From Pseudomonas bijieensis (GTDB lineage Bacteria; Pseudomonadota; Gammaproteobacteria; Pseudomonadales; Pseudomonadaceae), in NCBI RefSeq assembly GCF_013347965.1, contig NZ_CP048810.1, forward strand, positions 992,001-1,056,000: a stretch of 64,000 bases of DNA. The letters run 5' to 3'. Below, piece after piece: positions 36,872 through 46,336 of the stretch (position 1 is the first letter of the stretch; every line of letters starts with the position of its first letter). A program made the position numbers and the translations under genes. The notes beneath the pieces were generated by a model. It ran no database searches. It saw only the letters and a list, made by a program, of their open reading frames with translations, and was not told the DNA's origin.

Positions 36872-37002
36872 CTGTGGCGAGGGGATTTATCCCCGCTCGG
36901 CTGCGCAGCAGTCGCAAACCAACCGGCGCGGTCTACCTGATGCACCGCAGTGCCTTTTGGGGTTGCCGCGCAACCCAGCGGGGATAAATCCCCTCGCCAC
37001 AA
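36872..37002. repeat. REPIN (GGGGATTTATCCCC family)
   Basis: CTGTGGCGAGGGGATTTATC and the inverted GGGATAAATCCCCTCGCCAC flank about 85 bases, with inner GCTGCGCAGCAG-like palindromes. Lies upstream of zapE. Confidence 0.9.
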
Positions 37003-37030
37003 CAGGGTTCACATTACAGGACGCGCAACG

Positions 37031-37373
37031 CTAAACCGAGATATCCAGCCGACTGATCTTGCCCTGCTCATCGAGCCGGAAGGTGTAGCGCAACTCCAAC
37101 GGGCTGCCGGGGAACGTCCCCGGAGATCAGGTTTTGCACCAGCACCTTGCCAGTACGTTGCTGCACATTGAGGACTTCCACCCGTGGCTGGAAACGTTGG
37201 GCGGTGTCTTCCATCCATTGGGCGATGGCCTGGGTGCCTGCACGGTGCTGGCCTTCATCGAACACGTTGGCATCCTCGGCGAAGTAACGCGTCACCGCCG
37301 AACTGTCACGGGCATTGGCGGCCGCAATGTAGCCGGCGATGGCCGGGGCCAGGGAAGAGACGGGGTTGGACAT
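37031..37373 (-). pseudogene. SnoaL/NTF2-like protein, one-base frameshift
   Basis: Small alpha+beta barrel of the SnoaL-like/ketosteroid isomerase type: SSLAPAIAGYIAAANARDSSAVTRYFAEDANVFDEGQ, then a strand-rich part. After QNLISG the frame is lost. Deleting one G from the run of four at 37118-37121 restores TFPGSPLELRYTFRLDEQGKISRLDIS and a stop at 37031, giving 113 aa. Function unknown; such proteins are often small-molecule binders. It lies 51 bases downstream of the WYL regulator on the same strand and may be its operon partner. Confidence 0.75.
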
Positions 37374-37424
37374 GGCATGGCTCCTTGTTTTATCGATCTG
37401 GCCCCATGCTAGAACAGCACTGTG

Positions 37425-38141
37425 TCAGTTTTTGTCAGGAGTGAACCGCCCGGTTTCGTCCAACTTCATCAGGGCAAACCAGTCCCGCAGCAAATCACTG
37501 CGCCGCCCGGGATAGCGCTCGCCCTGCTCGGTGGCAGCGGCAATCCGATCGGTGCGAAAAGTCCGATAGGCACCGCGCAATTCACACCAGGCCACCACCA
37601 CCCGCGCCTCATTGAAAAAGCCCAGCGCCAGGGGCCAGATCAAGCGTTGGCTCGGGGTCTTGTTCACATCGGCGTAATCGATGTGCAGCTTGGCCTGGGC
37701 GCGAATGGCCTGGCGGTAGACATTCAGTTCCACGGTGTTCTGCGGATAGCCATAACCCGGTGGGCCGGGCAGTACCGTGGGGTTGCGCAAGGCGTCCCGT
37801 ACATCGGGCGCCAGCACCGCGGCGACCTTCGCCAGGGCGTCGGCGGCGGCCTTGCCCAGCACCTCGTCGGCGCGCTGATCGACGTAGCGCAAACCCAGCA
37901 CAATGGCCTCGATTTCATCGGCGGTGAACATCAGTGGCGGCAGGAACAGGCCACTGCGCAACACATAACCGATGCCCGCCTCGCCCTGGATCGGCGCACC
38001 GAGGGCCGTGAGTTCGGCGATGTCGCGGTACAAGGTGCGCTCGGAAACATTCAGTTCGCCCGCCAATGCCGCAGCAGTGACTGGGCAACGCTTGCCCCGC
38101 AAGACTTGCAGCAAAGTGAGCAGCCGAGTGGTACGCGACAC
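37425..38141 (-). CDS. YafY-type transcriptional regulator (HTH + WYL)
   Basis: 238 aa. The N-terminal HTH (MSRTTRLLTLLQVLRGKRCPVTAAALAGELNVSERTLYRDIAELTALG) is followed by a WYL-type ligand domain (LHIDYADVNKTPSQRLIWPLALGFFNEARVVVAWCELRGAYRTFRTDRI), where WYL is replaced by WPL in this subfamily. Probable one-component repressor. It is upstream of the SnoaL-like gene and may control it. Ligand unknown. Confidence 0.88.
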   Translation of the reverse strand: MSRTTRLLTLLQVLRGKRCPVTAAALAGELNVSERTLYRDIAELTALGAPIQGEAGIGYVLRSGLFLPPLMFTADEIEAIVLGLRYVDQRADEVLGKAAADALAKVAAVLAPDVRDALRNPTVLPGPPGYGYPQNTVELNVYRQAIRAQAKLHIDYADVNKTPSQRLIWPLALGFFNEARVVVAWCELRGAYRTFRTDRIAAATEQGERYPGRRSDLLRDWFALMKLDETGRFTPDKN

Positions 38142-38244
38142 GATGGACAGTCCGTAAGGAAAAAGTTGACGCAGATTAGCAGAGGCTGGTGTCAGAAACT
38201 GTCAGGAGCCTTGGTTCACGGTCACCCCAGCAACATACTGGCTT

Positions 38245-38377
38245 TGTGGCGAGGGGATTTATCCCCGCTGTGGCGCGAAGCGGCCCCAAAATGGATGATC
38301 TAGCCCGACTCGACTGGTTGGATTCAGATTTTTGGGACTGCTGCGCAGTCCAACGGGGATAAATCCCCTCGCCACAA
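38245..38377. repeat. REPIN (GGGGATTTATCCCC family)
   Basis: TTGTGGCGAGGGGATTTATC and the inverted GGGATAAATCCCCTCGCCAC flank about 90 bases between the divergent WYL regulator and the LEA lipoprotein gene. Confidence 0.9.
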
Positions 38378-38410
38378 GGGTTCGTTTTTTCATTCTTTGA
38401 GAGTCTATCC

Positions 38411-38881
38411 ATGCGCAGAATCCTCGGCTTTTCCCTTCTCCTGATGCTGCTCAGCCTGAGCGCCTGCGCCCTCTTTCCTCACCGCGATCCGCTGAACATC
38501 AACGTGGTCGGCATCGAGCCGTTGCCCAACCAGGGCCTGGAGGTGCGTTTCGCCGTGAAACTGCGCGTGCAGAACCCCAACGAAACCGCCATCGACTACA
38601 ACGGCGTGGCGCTGGACCTGGAGGTCAACGGCCGTACGCTGGCGACGGGAGTCAGTGACCAGTCCGGCTCCATCCCACGCTTTTCCGAGGCGATCGTGAG
38701 CGTCCCGGTGAGCATTTCGGCGTTTTCCGTGCTGCGCCAGACCCTGGGCCTGAGCCAGACCCAAAGCCTGGACAACCTGCCCTATGTGCTCAAGGGCAAG
38801 CTCGCCGGTGGTGTATTCGGTACCCTGCGCTTCGTCGACCGCGGTACCCTCGACCTGCCGGGTTCCGCGGCCAACTGGTGA
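38411..38881 (+). CDS. LEA type 2 (WHy domain) lipoprotein
   Basis: 156 aa. The lipobox LSAC (MRRILGFSLLLMLLSLSAC) directs lipidation; no Asp follows the Cys, so outer-membrane sorting is likely. The mature part is a single WHy/LEA-14 immunoglobulin-like domain (LNINVVGIEPLPNQGLEVRFAVKLRVQNPNETAIDYNGVALDLEVNG). Related proteins bind partners or protect against desiccation. The specific role is unknown. Convergent with the nitrilase gene, one base between stops. Confidence 0.88.
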   Translation: MRRILGFSLLLMLLSLSACALFPHRDPLNINVVGIEPLPNQGLEVRFAVKLRVQNPNETAIDYNGVALDLEVNGRTLATGVSDQSGSIPRFSEAIVSVPVSISAFSVLRQTLGLSQTQSLDNLPYVLKGKLAGGVFGTLRFVDRGTLDLPGSAANW

Positions 38882-38882
38882 A

Positions 38883-39806
38883 TCAAGCGATGAAACGCAC
38901 ACCGGGCTTGGCGCGCTCGTCCACCACCAGTTCGAACACATCCGGCCTGGCGTAGTGCCCCACCACGTCATAGTCGTAGCGCGCCCGTACCAACTCATCG
39001 GTGTCGATTTCGGCGGTCAGCAACCCGGCGATGTCTTTCAGCGGCCCGGCCAACACATCGCCCATGGGGCCGAGGATCACACTGCCGCCAGCAATCAATG
39101 CACGCTCGGCCGGCCAGTTCGCAACCTCGATGCCCAATGCCTGTGGCGAGGCCTGGACCTGACAGGCGCTGACCACGAAGCAACGTCCTTCGTGGGCAAT
39201 ATGGCGCATGGTCACCTGCCACATCTCCCGCTCATCCACCGTCGGCGCACACCAGACCTCCACGCCTTTGGCGTACATCGCGGTGCGCAGCAGCGGCATC
39301 ATGTTTTCCCAGCACACCGCCGCGCCAACCCGGCCGACCTGGCTGTCGATCACCGGCAAGGTCGAACCATCGCCCTTGCCCCAGATCAGCCGCTCGGTGC
39401 CGGTAGGCATCAACTTGCGGTGCCTGGCCACCAGGCCCGCCTCCGGCTCGAAATACAGCGCGGTGCAATATAGGGTGCTGCCGGCCCGCTCGATGACGCC
39501 CAGCACCAGGCTCGCCCCGGTGCGCGCCGACAGCCCGGCCAACGCCTCGGTTTCAACGCCGGGCACGTCGATGGCATTGGCAAAGTAACGGGCAAACGCC
39601 TCACGTCCTTCCGGCAGGCGGTAACCCAATTGAGTGCCGAAGCCTTCGCCCTTGGGATAGCCACCGAGCAAGGCTTCGGGCATCACCACCAAGCGGGCAC
39701 CGGCCTCGCGGATGGCGTTTTCATAGGAAAGGATCTGCGCCAGGGTCGCGTCCTTGCCACCCGGCAACGAACCGATCTGCAGGGCAGCCACAATGGATTT
39801 GGGCAT
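38883..39806 (-). CDS. Nitrilase
   Basis: 307 aa carbon-nitrogen hydrolase converting nitriles to carboxylic acids and ammonia. The catalytic triad is visible: Glu44 ([14 protein letters not shown]), Lys131 ([13 protein letters not shown]) and Cys165 ([11 protein letters not shown]). The WENMMPL and RRKLMPT-like contexts are those of true nitrilases rather than amidases. Shorter than plant-associated arylacetonitrilases (about 350 aa) and similar to aliphatic nitrilases. A LysR-type gene is divergent 95 bases away and probably controls it. It could use plant nitriles or cyano amino acids; this is inference. Confidence 0.9.
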   Translation of the reverse strand: MPKSIVAALQIGSLPGGKDATLAQILSYENAIREAGARLVVMPEALLGGYPKGEGFGTQLGYRLPEGREAFARYFANAIDVPGVETEALAGLSARTGASLVLGVIERAGSTLYCTALYFEPEAGLVARHRKLMPTGTERLIWGKGDGSTLPVIDSQVGRVGAAVCWENMMPLLRTAMYAKGVEVWCAPTVDEREMWQVTMRHIAHEGRCFVVSACQVQASPQALGIEVANWPAERALIAGGSVILGPMGDVLAGPLKDIAGLLTAEIDTDELVRARYDYDVVGHYARPDVFELVVDERAKPGVRFIA

Positions 39807-39901
39807 GGTCTTTCAACTCCTTGATCATCAGGTATTGCTGATTCTCAAGGAGCGGTCGATCATGAATAAAGCCCCGAATGCTGCTAAATGATATGAGCCT
39901 C

Positions 39902-40801
39902 ATGAATATCGCCGATATCGACCTCAATCTGCTCAAGACCTTCGAAGCCCTGCATGACGAATCCAGCGCCAGCCGTGCCGCCCTGCGCCTGGGCGTGACC
40001 CAGTCGGCCATCAGCGCGGCCCTGCGCAGGCTCCGCGGTTTGTATGACGATCAATTATTCGTGCGCACGGGCCGGGGCCTGGCGCCGACGCTGCGGGCCA
40101 ATCAACTGAAACCGGTGATCAGCGAAGCCCTGGACAAATGTCGCCAGAGCCTGGCAATGGTCGATCCGGGTGCCAGCCACTATGAGGGCCGCTCGGTCAT
40201 CGTCGGCCTGTCGGACGATTTCGAGATTGCCCATGGGCGCCGCCTGATCGACGAAGTGGCCCGACGTGCGCCGGGGTTGCGCTTGATTTTCCGCCAGACC
40301 CACAGCCAGATCGTCGGTCGGGCCCTGATGGAGCGCAGCCTTGACCTGGCGATCACCGCAGGTGGTTTCGCGCAGCGCTTGCTCAGCCGCCAGGTGTTGG
40401 GCGAAGGCGATTACGCCTGCCTCCTGGACCCGGCGAGCCTGGCGCAGGGCCAACAAACCCTCAGCCTGGAAGCGTTCGTGGCCCGTGAGCATTTGCTGGT
40501 GTCTTCAGGGGGCTTCATCGGCATCACCGATGAAGGGCTGGCCGGGCTTGGCCTGAGCCGGCGGGTCTGCGCCTCGACCACTCACTTTGCCGCGTTGCCG
40601 TTCCTGCTCAAGGGCAGCCAGGCAGTGGCGACCATCCCGACCCATGCCGCCCGGGCCATCGCGGGCCTCAGTGGCCTGGCCTTGCTGCCCTGCCCCCTGG
40701 CGCTGCCCCGCTACCCCATCGAGCTGGGATGGCGAACCCACACGCAAATGGACCCGGCAGTGCTCAAGGTTCGCGAAGCCATTGCGGCAACATTTGCCTA
40801 A
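39902..40801 (+). CDS. LysR-type regulator divergent from nitrilase
   Basis: 299 aa from ATG 39902; ATGs at 39878 and 39893 are in frame and none has a clear Shine-Dalgarno. The HTH is NLLKTFEALHDESSASRAALRLGVTQSAISAALRRLRGLYDDQLFVRTGRGLAPT, the NodD/PcaQ-like subclass. The effector domain follows (VIVGLSDDFEIAHGRRLIDE). The divergent layout suggests it regulates the nitrilase. Effector unknown. Confidence 0.9.
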   Translation: MNIADIDLNLLKTFEALHDESSASRAALRLGVTQSAISAALRRLRGLYDDQLFVRTGRGLAPTLRANQLKPVISEALDKCRQSLAMVDPGASHYEGRSVIVGLSDDFEIAHGRRLIDEVARRAPGLRLIFRQTHSQIVGRALMERSLDLAITAGGFAQRLLSRQVLGEGDYACLLDPASLAQGQQTLSLEAFVAREHLLVSSGGFIGITDEGLAGLGLSRRVCASTTHFAALPFLLKGSQAVATIPTHAARAIAGLSGLALLPCPLALPRYPIELGWRTHTQMDPAVLKVREAIAATFA

Positions 40802-40804
40802 GGC

Positions 40805-41059
40805 TTATTTGTTGGCAGCCATCAGTCGGTTGACTTCACTGCGCACCATGTTGGCGTATTCCGGCGGCGACATACCGTCCAGTTCAGCACGCACCCACTC
40901 GGCCCACTTGCCCTTGCGCTTGGAGCGCTCGCCGAACAGGCGGGCGGCATCGCCCTTGGCCTTGCCCAGGTTGTTTTGCCACAGTTCAAAGAGTCGGGAT
41001 TTTTCGTCTTCCAGCGCAGCGCGCTCGGCCAGGGGCTTGTCAGCCAGATTGAAGCTCAT
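40805..41059 (-). CDS. Conserved hypothetical protein, 84 aa
   Basis: Small, highly charged helical protein: MSFNLADKPLAERAALEDEKSRLFELWQNNLGKAKGDAARLFGERSKRKGKWAEWVRAELDGM and a Lys/Arg tail. No signal peptide or membrane segment. Abundant Lys and Arg suggest nucleic acid or acidic partner binding, but I recognise no family beyond similarity to small Pseudomonas hypotheticals. RBS ACAGGTAATTCCC precedes the ATG. Convergent with the LysR gene. Confidence 0.75.
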   Translation of the reverse strand: MSFNLADKPLAERAALEDEKSRLFELWQNNLGKAKGDAARLFGERSKRKGKWAEWVRAELDGMSPPEYANMVRSEVNRLMAANK

Positions 41060-41217
41060 GGGAATTACCTGTTGCGTAAATAGCCGCCATCTTACACCTT
41101 GCAGGGAAACGTCTTAACCACGATTTGTGTTGGGCTGCGCTGCCAAGGCCGAACGTGCAACTTTTGTGCAAGCGCAGCACTCCATTGTTCAACGCCATCT
41201 CAGCAAGGAGTACTTCA

Positions 41218-41535
41218 ATGGCCCGTAAAAACACCGTGCAAGCGAATGGAGAGCAAATCAAGGATCAAGCTTTCAGCGAACTGAAGGCGTTGATCGAAGA
41301 GTCGGAGAAGCTGCTCAAAAGCAGTGCCTCGCTGGTAGGCGAAGACGCTGAGGACCTGCGGGGCCAGATCTCCCAGAAACTGCAGCAAGCGCTTGATTCG
41401 GTTGCCAGCGCGCGGGAGCGCACCCGTCCCATGGTCGATGCCACCGAAGTCTACATCGGTGGCCACCCATGGCAGACCGTGGCGATTTCCGCCGGTTTCG
41501 GGCTGGTGGTGGGCTTGCTGCTGGGGCGGCGTTGA
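41218..41535 (+). CDS. ElaB/YqjD family membrane-anchored protein (DUF883)
   Basis: 105 aa. A long amphipathic helical region (FSELKALIEESEKLLKSSASLVGEDAEDLRGQISQKLQQALDSVASARERTRP) is followed by the conserved YIGGHPWQTVAISAGFGLVVGLLLGRR, a single C-terminal membrane anchor with glycine-zipper spacing. Relatives in E. coli bind ribosomes at the inner membrane in stationary phase. ATG 41218 is behind CAAGGAGTACTTCA. Confidence 0.9.
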   Translation: MARKNTVQANGEQIKDQAFSELKALIEESEKLLKSSASLVGEDAEDLRGQISQKLQQALDSVASARERTRPMVDATEVYIGGHPWQTVAISAGFGLVVGLLLGRR

Positions 41536-41579
41536 GCGACAGCCCTCAGAACGCCCAAGAGATTTTCTGAGTGGTTAGT

Positions 41580-41671
41580 CCTGTGGGAGCGAGCCTGCTC
41601 GCGATAGCGGTAGTTCAGCAGCACTAATGTCGCCTGACATATCGCCATCGCGAGCAGGCTCGCTCCCACAG
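41580..41671. repeat. REPIN
   Basis: CTGTGGGAGCGAGCCTGCTC and the inverted GAGCAGGCTCGCTCCCACAG around about 35 bases, between the YqjD-like gene and fcs. Confidence 0.9.
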
Positions 41672-41717
41672 GGGGGTGAGTAGGCATGCGATGTGTGCAC
41701 ACTCACAAGGCCTTGCC

Positions 41718-43601
41718 TCAGGCACCAGGGTCCGCCCGCAGGATCGACGCATCCTCCCCTCGATACAACGCCTCGACTTTCCCTGCCCGCCACTGCAATA
41801 CCGCCCGCTGGTTGATCGAGCCCTTGTCGGTGATTTCACCTCGATCAATGGACGCCGGTTCATCGAGCAAGGCAATCCACTCCATCCGACTGGCATTGCC
41901 GCTGGCTTGGCGGTTCAGGCGTTGCAACCAGTCGGCGAACCATTGGCGTACCGGTTCGCTGGCGAGAACCTCGGCATCGCTGGCATCCGCGCCCAGGCCT
42001 GAAAGACGTCGGCACTCAGCAGGCCGTGGAAACACCAGCGCGCCCAGGCACTCGCGATCCGGCGCGGTGATCACCAGGTCCTGGACGTAGGGCGTGCCCT
42101 CCAGCACCGCCCGGTTGCGCAGCGGCCCAACGCTGACGAACACACCGGAAGACAATTTGAAATCCTCGGCGATCCGCCCATCGAACATCAGTCCCAGTTG
42201 CGGATTGCCGGGATCGGCCAGCTTGATTGCATCCCCCGAGCAATAGAAACCGTCCTCGTCGAATACCTCAAGGGTCTGCTGCGGCGAGCGCCAGTAGCCA
42301 GGCATGATGTGCGGCCCGCGAAAGCGCCCTTCGAACTTGCCGTCCACCGGCACCAGGCGCACTTCGCAACCGGGGGCCGGAAGGCCAATGTAGCCGGCCA
42401 TGGACAATGGCCCGGTGGTGAAGGTGCAGGACGGCGACGCCTCGGTCATGCCCAGGCCCGCCATCATGCGGATCCGTTCGCCGCAATGCTGCTCGGCAAC
42501 CTTGTCGAGCCGGTCCCAGGTGCTTTGGGACAAACCTGCCGCGGCAAAGAAGAACAGGCTGATGCGCTTGAAAAAGCGCTCGCGCAACTCACCGTCCTGC
42601 TCCAGGGCGCTGACCAGTTCCTCCCAGCCCTTGGGCACGGTCAGGTAGGCAGTGGGCGAAATTTCCTTGAGGTTGCGCAGGGTTTCGGCGAAACCTTGGG
42701 CAGTGGGTTTGCCGTTGTCCAGGTAGAACGTGCCGCCGTTGTACAGCACGATGCCGACGTTATGACTGCCACCGAACGTGTGGTTCCACGGCAACCAGTC
42801 CACCAGCACCGGCGGCTCTTCGCCGAACACCGGAAAGGTTTGCAGAAGCATTTGCTGATTGGCGCAAAGCATACGCTGGGTGGTGATCACCGCCTTGGGC
42901 AACTTGGTGGAGCCAGAGGTAAACAAGAACTTGGCGATGCTGTCCGGGCCTGTGGCGGCGAACGCCTGCTCGGCCTCGACGCCGCCGGGTTGCGCCAGCA
43001 GGCTGGCGAAGCTTGTCCTGGACCGGCCGGCCATCTCGCCACGTACCGTAATCAAGGGAACATTCGCCGGCAGTACAGCAGTGATCGCACGTTCGAACGG
43101 TGCGGCTTCGCTGACAAACACCAGCCCCGGCTGCAATAGATCGCAGACGTGGCGCAGCTTGGCGAAATCCTGGGAGAGCAATGAATAAGCCGGCGATACC
43201 GGGCAATAGGGAATACCGGCGTACATCGCGCCGAGGGCCATTTGCAGGTGTTCGATGTCGTTGCCCGAGAGCAGCGCCAAGGGTTTTTCCGCCGACAAAC
43301 CGTAACCGAGCAGGCTTTGGGCGATGGCCCGGACAGTGTCGAGCATCTGCGCGTAGCTGACCCGGCGCCAGTCACCGCTGGCCTCACGGGCCGCGATAAA
43401 CGTCTGCTGTGGGCGCACCTCGGCCCAGTGCACCAGGCGTTCGAGCAAACGTGCCGGCAGCGGGGCCAGGGGCTCCAGGGAACGCATGTGCAAGATGCCA
43501 CGTTCTTCTCGGACTTCGACGGCAGGATGACCAATCGACACCTGGCGATAGCGCCCGGCCTCGGGTCGGGAGGACGATCTGGACTCGGAACTCACGTACA
43601 T
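41718..43601 (-). CDS. fcs: Feruloyl-CoA synthetase
   Basis: 627-residue AMP-forming acyl-CoA ligase that activates ferulate (and other hydroxycinnamates) with ATP and CoA. The P-loop-like motif is KFLFTSGSTKLPKAVITTQRM, with MAGLGMTEASPSCTFTT (A5-like) and YCSGDAIKL further on. ATG 43601 is preceded by GGTGGAGGAA at short spacing; GTG 43610 or TTG 43613 are alternatives. It lies downstream of vdh and ech on the same strand, as in the ferulate clusters of fluorescent pseudomonads. The C-terminal adenylation lysine region is the divergent one typical of this subgroup. Confidence 0.9.
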   Translation of the reverse strand: MYVSSESRSSSRPEAGRYRQVSIGHPAVEVREERGILHMRSLEPLAPLPARLLERLVHWAEVRPQQTFIAAREASGDWRRVSYAQMLDTVRAIAQSLLGYGLSAEKPLALLSGNDIEHLQMALGAMYAGIPYCPVSPAYSLLSQDFAKLRHVCDLLQPGLVFVSEAAPFERAITAVLPANVPLITVRGEMAGRSRTSFASLLAQPGGVEAEQAFAATGPDSIAKFLFTSGSTKLPKAVITTQRMLCANQQMLLQTFPVFGEEPPVLVDWLPWNHTFGGSHNVGIVLYNGGTFYLDNGKPTAQGFAETLRNLKEISPTAYLTVPKGWEELVSALEQDGELRERFFKRISLFFFAAAGLSQSTWDRLDKVAEQHCGERIRMMAGLGMTEASPSCTFTTGPLSMAGYIGLPAPGCEVRLVPVDGKFEGRFRGPHIMPGYWRSPQQTLEVFDEDGFYCSGDAIKLADPGNPQLGLMFDGRIAEDFKLSSGVFVSVGPLRNRAVLEGTPYVQDLVITAPDRECLGALVFPRPAECRRLSGLGADASDAEVLASEPVRQWFADWLQRLNRQASGNASRMEWIALLDEPASIDRGEITDKGSINQRAVLQWRAGKVEALYRGEDASILRADPGA

Positions 43602-43734
43602 TTCCTCCACCAAGGCACGCTCGGGTCGCGATACGAGCGGAGCGTGGCAGCACTGGGCTGCGGCCTTGTCATTGTTATTCTGGCCTGCATCGGGGCGACG
43701 GCGTTCAAGGCTCGGCCCCCCAATGCGACGGATT

Positions 43735-45183
43735 TCAGATCGGGTAATGCCGGGGGCCGTTCTGCAAGGTCACCCAACGCAACTGGGTGAAATGCTCGAT
43801 GGACGCCTTGCCGCCAAAGCTGCCGTAACCACTGGACTTGACCCCACCGAAGGGCATCTGCGCCTCGTCGTGCACGGTCGGCCCGTTGATGTGGCAAATG
43901 CCCGACTCGACCCGCTGGGCCAAGGCCAGCGCACGGCTCGTGTCGCGACTGAAGATGGCAGCCGACAGGCCGAACTCGGAATCGTTGGCCAGGCGCAGCA
44001 GCTCTTCATCGCCGTTACCGCGCAGCAACACTGCCACCGGCCCGAAGGACTCTTCGCGGTACAGGCGCATCTGCGCAGTGACGCCGTCGAGCAAGGTCGG
44101 TTGCAGGATGCTGCCTTCCAACTGCCCACCCGTAACCAGCCTTGCACCTTTGGCGAGGGCATCGTCGATCAGCCCCTTGATGCGCTGGCCGGCACTGGCA
44201 TCGACCAACGAGCCCAGCACCGAATCACTGGCCGCCGGATCGCCAGCGCGCAGGGTGGCGATCTTGGCAGTCAGCCGGGCGACGAACTCATCCGCCACGC
44301 GGGCATCGACGATCAGTCGCTCGGTGGACATGCAGATCTGGCCCTGGTTGAAGTAAACCCCGAAGGCCGCCGCTTGCACGGCGGCGTCCAGATCGGCGTC
44401 GTCCAGCACCAACAGCGGCGCCTTGCCGCCCAGTTCCAGCAAGGCCGGCTTGAGATGGCGCGCCGACAGTTCGCCGACAATGCGCCCGACGTGGGTCGAG
44501 CCGGTGAAATTGACCCGGCGTACCGCCGGGTTGGCGATCAACCGTTCGACAATGGCCGGCGCGTCCGCGGGTGCGTTACAGATCACGTTGACCACACCGT
44601 CACCCAGACCTGCGTCTTGCAGTACCTGGCCGATCAGCCGGTGCACCGCCGGGCTTATCTCGGAAGCCTTGAGCACCACGGTGTTACCGCAGGCCAGGGG
44701 CATGGCGATGGCCCGGGTGGCGAGAATCACCGGGGCGTTCCAGGGGGCGATGCCCAGCACCACGCCGCAGGGCTGGCGCATGGCCATGGCGAAACTGCCA
44801 GGCACGTCGGAAGGAATGATTTCGCCATTGATCTGGGTGGTCATCGACGCGGCTTCGCGGAGCATGTTCGCCGCCAGGTGCACGTTGAAACCGTACCAGT
44901 TGGCCATGGCGCCGGTCTCGCCGGCCGCGGCGATAAACTCACCGCTACGAGCCTGCAACTGCTCGGCCGCCCGCAACAGACGCGTGCGGCGCTCGTTGGG
45001 CGCCAGGGCGGCCCAGGTGGGAAACGCGGCTTGGGCCGCGGCCACGGCGGCGTCGGCATCTTCCAGGGTGGCGGCGGCCACGCGCGAGACCACTTCACCG
45101 GTCACCGGGTTGCAGCGCTCGAAGGTCCGGCCGTCACGGGCGGGGCACGACTGACCGCCGATCAACAGGGGCACGTCCAGCAT
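43735..45183 (-). CDS. vdh: Vanillin dehydrogenase
   Basis: 482-residue NAD+-dependent aldehyde dehydrogenase oxidising vanillin to vanillate. Catalytic elements are the Asn of GIAPWNAPVILA, the Glu of LELGGKAPLLV and the Cys of YFNQGQICMSTERL, with the C-terminal MPFGGVKSSGYGSFGG. It starts MLDVPLLIGGQSCPARDGRTFERCNP, close to Vdh of Pseudomonas. Situated between ech and fcs, which gives strong context for vanillin rather than a general aldehyde. Confidence 0.92.
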   Translation of the reverse strand: MLDVPLLIGGQSCPARDGRTFERCNPVTGEVVSRVAAATLEDADAAVAAAQAAFPTWAALAPNERRTRLLRAAEQLQARSGEFIAAAGETGAMANWYGFNVHLAANMLREAASMTTQINGEIIPSDVPGSFAMAMRQPCGVVLGIAPWNAPVILATRAIAMPLACGNTVVLKASEISPAVHRLIGQVLQDAGLGDGVVNVICNAPADAPAIVERLIANPAVRRVNFTGSTHVGRIVGELSARHLKPALLELGGKAPLLVLDDADLDAAVQAAAFGVYFNQGQICMSTERLIVDARVADEFVARLTAKIATLRAGDPAASDSVLGSLVDASAGQRIKGLIDDALAKGARLVTGGQLEGSILQPTLLDGVTAQMRLYREESFGPVAVLLRGNGDEELLRLANDSEFGLSAAIFSRDTSRALALAQRVESGICHINGPTVHDEAQMPFGGVKSSGYGSFGGKASIEHFTQLRWVTLQNGPRHYPI

Positions 45184-45291
45184 GGTGATTCCTCTTTATT
45201 GTCTTTATCGGGAATGCATCGCAGTGGTGTAACAGTAGCGTCAGGGCGACGCAGCGAACAGCGGGATGCGGCCCGCTATTCACTTGTCGAC

Positions 45292-46122
45292 TCAGCGCTT
45301 ATAGGTCTGCAAGCCAGGTTTGATGCTCTTGTCGTCGAGGAACTGCTTCATCCCCTGCTCGCGGCCACCCTCGGTGTCGAGCAGGCGCGACTGGTCGAGC
45401 TTGGCGTACAGGTAATCCTCGTTCTGCTCCCAGGTCAGTTCGCGGCAACGCTTGAAGCCATGCTTGGCGGCGCGCAGCACCACCGGGTTCTTTTCCAGCA
45501 GGTTGCGCGCCAGCTCCAGAGTGACTTCACGCAATTGCGCCAGGGGCACGCTTTCATTGACCAGGCCCATCTCGGCGGCTTTCTGCCCACCGAAGGTCTT
45601 GCCGGTCATGATGTAGTACAGCGACTGGCGGTGGCCCACGGTGTCGGCCATGGCCTTGCTGACCAGGTTGCCGGGCGGGATGCCCCAGTTGATTTCCGAG
45701 AGACCGAAGGTCGCCTCATCGGCGCAGATCGCCAGGTCGCACGCCACCAACGGGCTGAAACCGCCACCGAAGCACCAGCCATTGACCATGGCGATGGTCG
45801 GCTTGGCGTACATGCGCAGCAGCTTCCATTGCCACTGCGAGGCTTCGCGACGGATTTTCTCCTGGAGGATTTCCGGCCCGGCGTCCACTTCACGGAAATA
45901 CTCCTTGAGGTCCATGCCGGCGGTCCAGGCATCACCGGCCCCGGTCAGCACCAATACGCCTGCGGCCGGATCCTGCTCCAGGGTCTCGAGCACATCGATC
46001 ATCTCGCGGTTGAGGGTCGGGCTCATGGCGTTGCGTTTTTCCGGACGATTGAGGGTGACCCAGGCAATGCCCTCCTCGATATCGACCTTAACCGTTTTCC
46101 AGCGACCTTCGTAATTGCTCAT
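45292..46122 (-). CDS. ech: Feruloyl-CoA hydratase/lyase (HCHL)
   Basis: 276 aa, crotonase fold; hydrates feruloyl-CoA and cleaves the product to vanillin and acetyl-CoA. The sequence MSNYEGRWKTVKVDIEEGIAWV and length are those of P. fluorescens HCHL. The known active-site residues are at the same positions: Ser123 (GGGFSPLVACD), Glu143 (FGLSEINWGIPPG) and the Tyr in DYLYAKLD. First gene of the ech-vdh-fcs unit; a promoter with a consensus -35 lies inside a palindrome upstream. Confidence 0.97.
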   Translation of the reverse strand: MSNYEGRWKTVKVDIEEGIAWVTLNRPEKRNAMSPTLNREMIDVLETLEQDPAAGVLVLTGAGDAWTAGMDLKEYFREVDAGPEILQEKIRREASQWQWKLLRMYAKPTIAMVNGWCFGGGFSPLVACDLAICADEATFGLSEINWGIPPGNLVSKAMADTVGHRQSLYYIMTGKTFGGQKAAEMGLVNESVPLAQLREVTLELARNLLEKNPVVLRAAKHGFKRCRELTWEQNEDYLYAKLDQSRLLDTEGGREQGMKQFLDDKSIKPGLQTYKR

Positions 46123-46159
46123 GCTGCGTGCTCTCTTGTTCTGGGCTGTAGATGATCAA

Positions 46160-46195
46160 AAACTAAACCGGAAAATTAGTTATGTCAATTAACTA
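46160..46195 (-). promoter_or_regulatory. ech promoter with embedded palindromic operator
   Basis: On the minus strand TAGTTAATTGACATAACTA (46177-46195) is a palindrome TAGTTA-N7-TAACTA whose spacer contains a perfect -35 TTGACA (46183-46188). Seventeen bases further is TAGTTT (46160-46165), a weak -10. A protein on the palindrome would cover the -35. The same 19-bp element precedes calA and calB. Confidence 0.65.
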
Positions 46196-46336
46196 TTAGC
46201 CAATTTATCTGTATTTCTTTCGCGGTCCTGGAGGAGCAGCAAATCAACAAATATGTGTTTCACCGTAGCCATGGCGCCCAAACCCCGGCAAACTGGATAG
46301 CCTTGTTAATTACTCACTTTGAGGATGCTTTCTGCG

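Noticed and set aside
17218..41671. CRISPR-like appearance of repeated palindromes
   Set aside because: The repeats are dispersed singly or as inverted pairs, not in regular arrays with unique spacers, and no cas genes are present.
43614..43734. Possible small gene between fcs and vdh
   Set aside because: No start with a ribosome-binding site and no conserved frame; treated as spacer.
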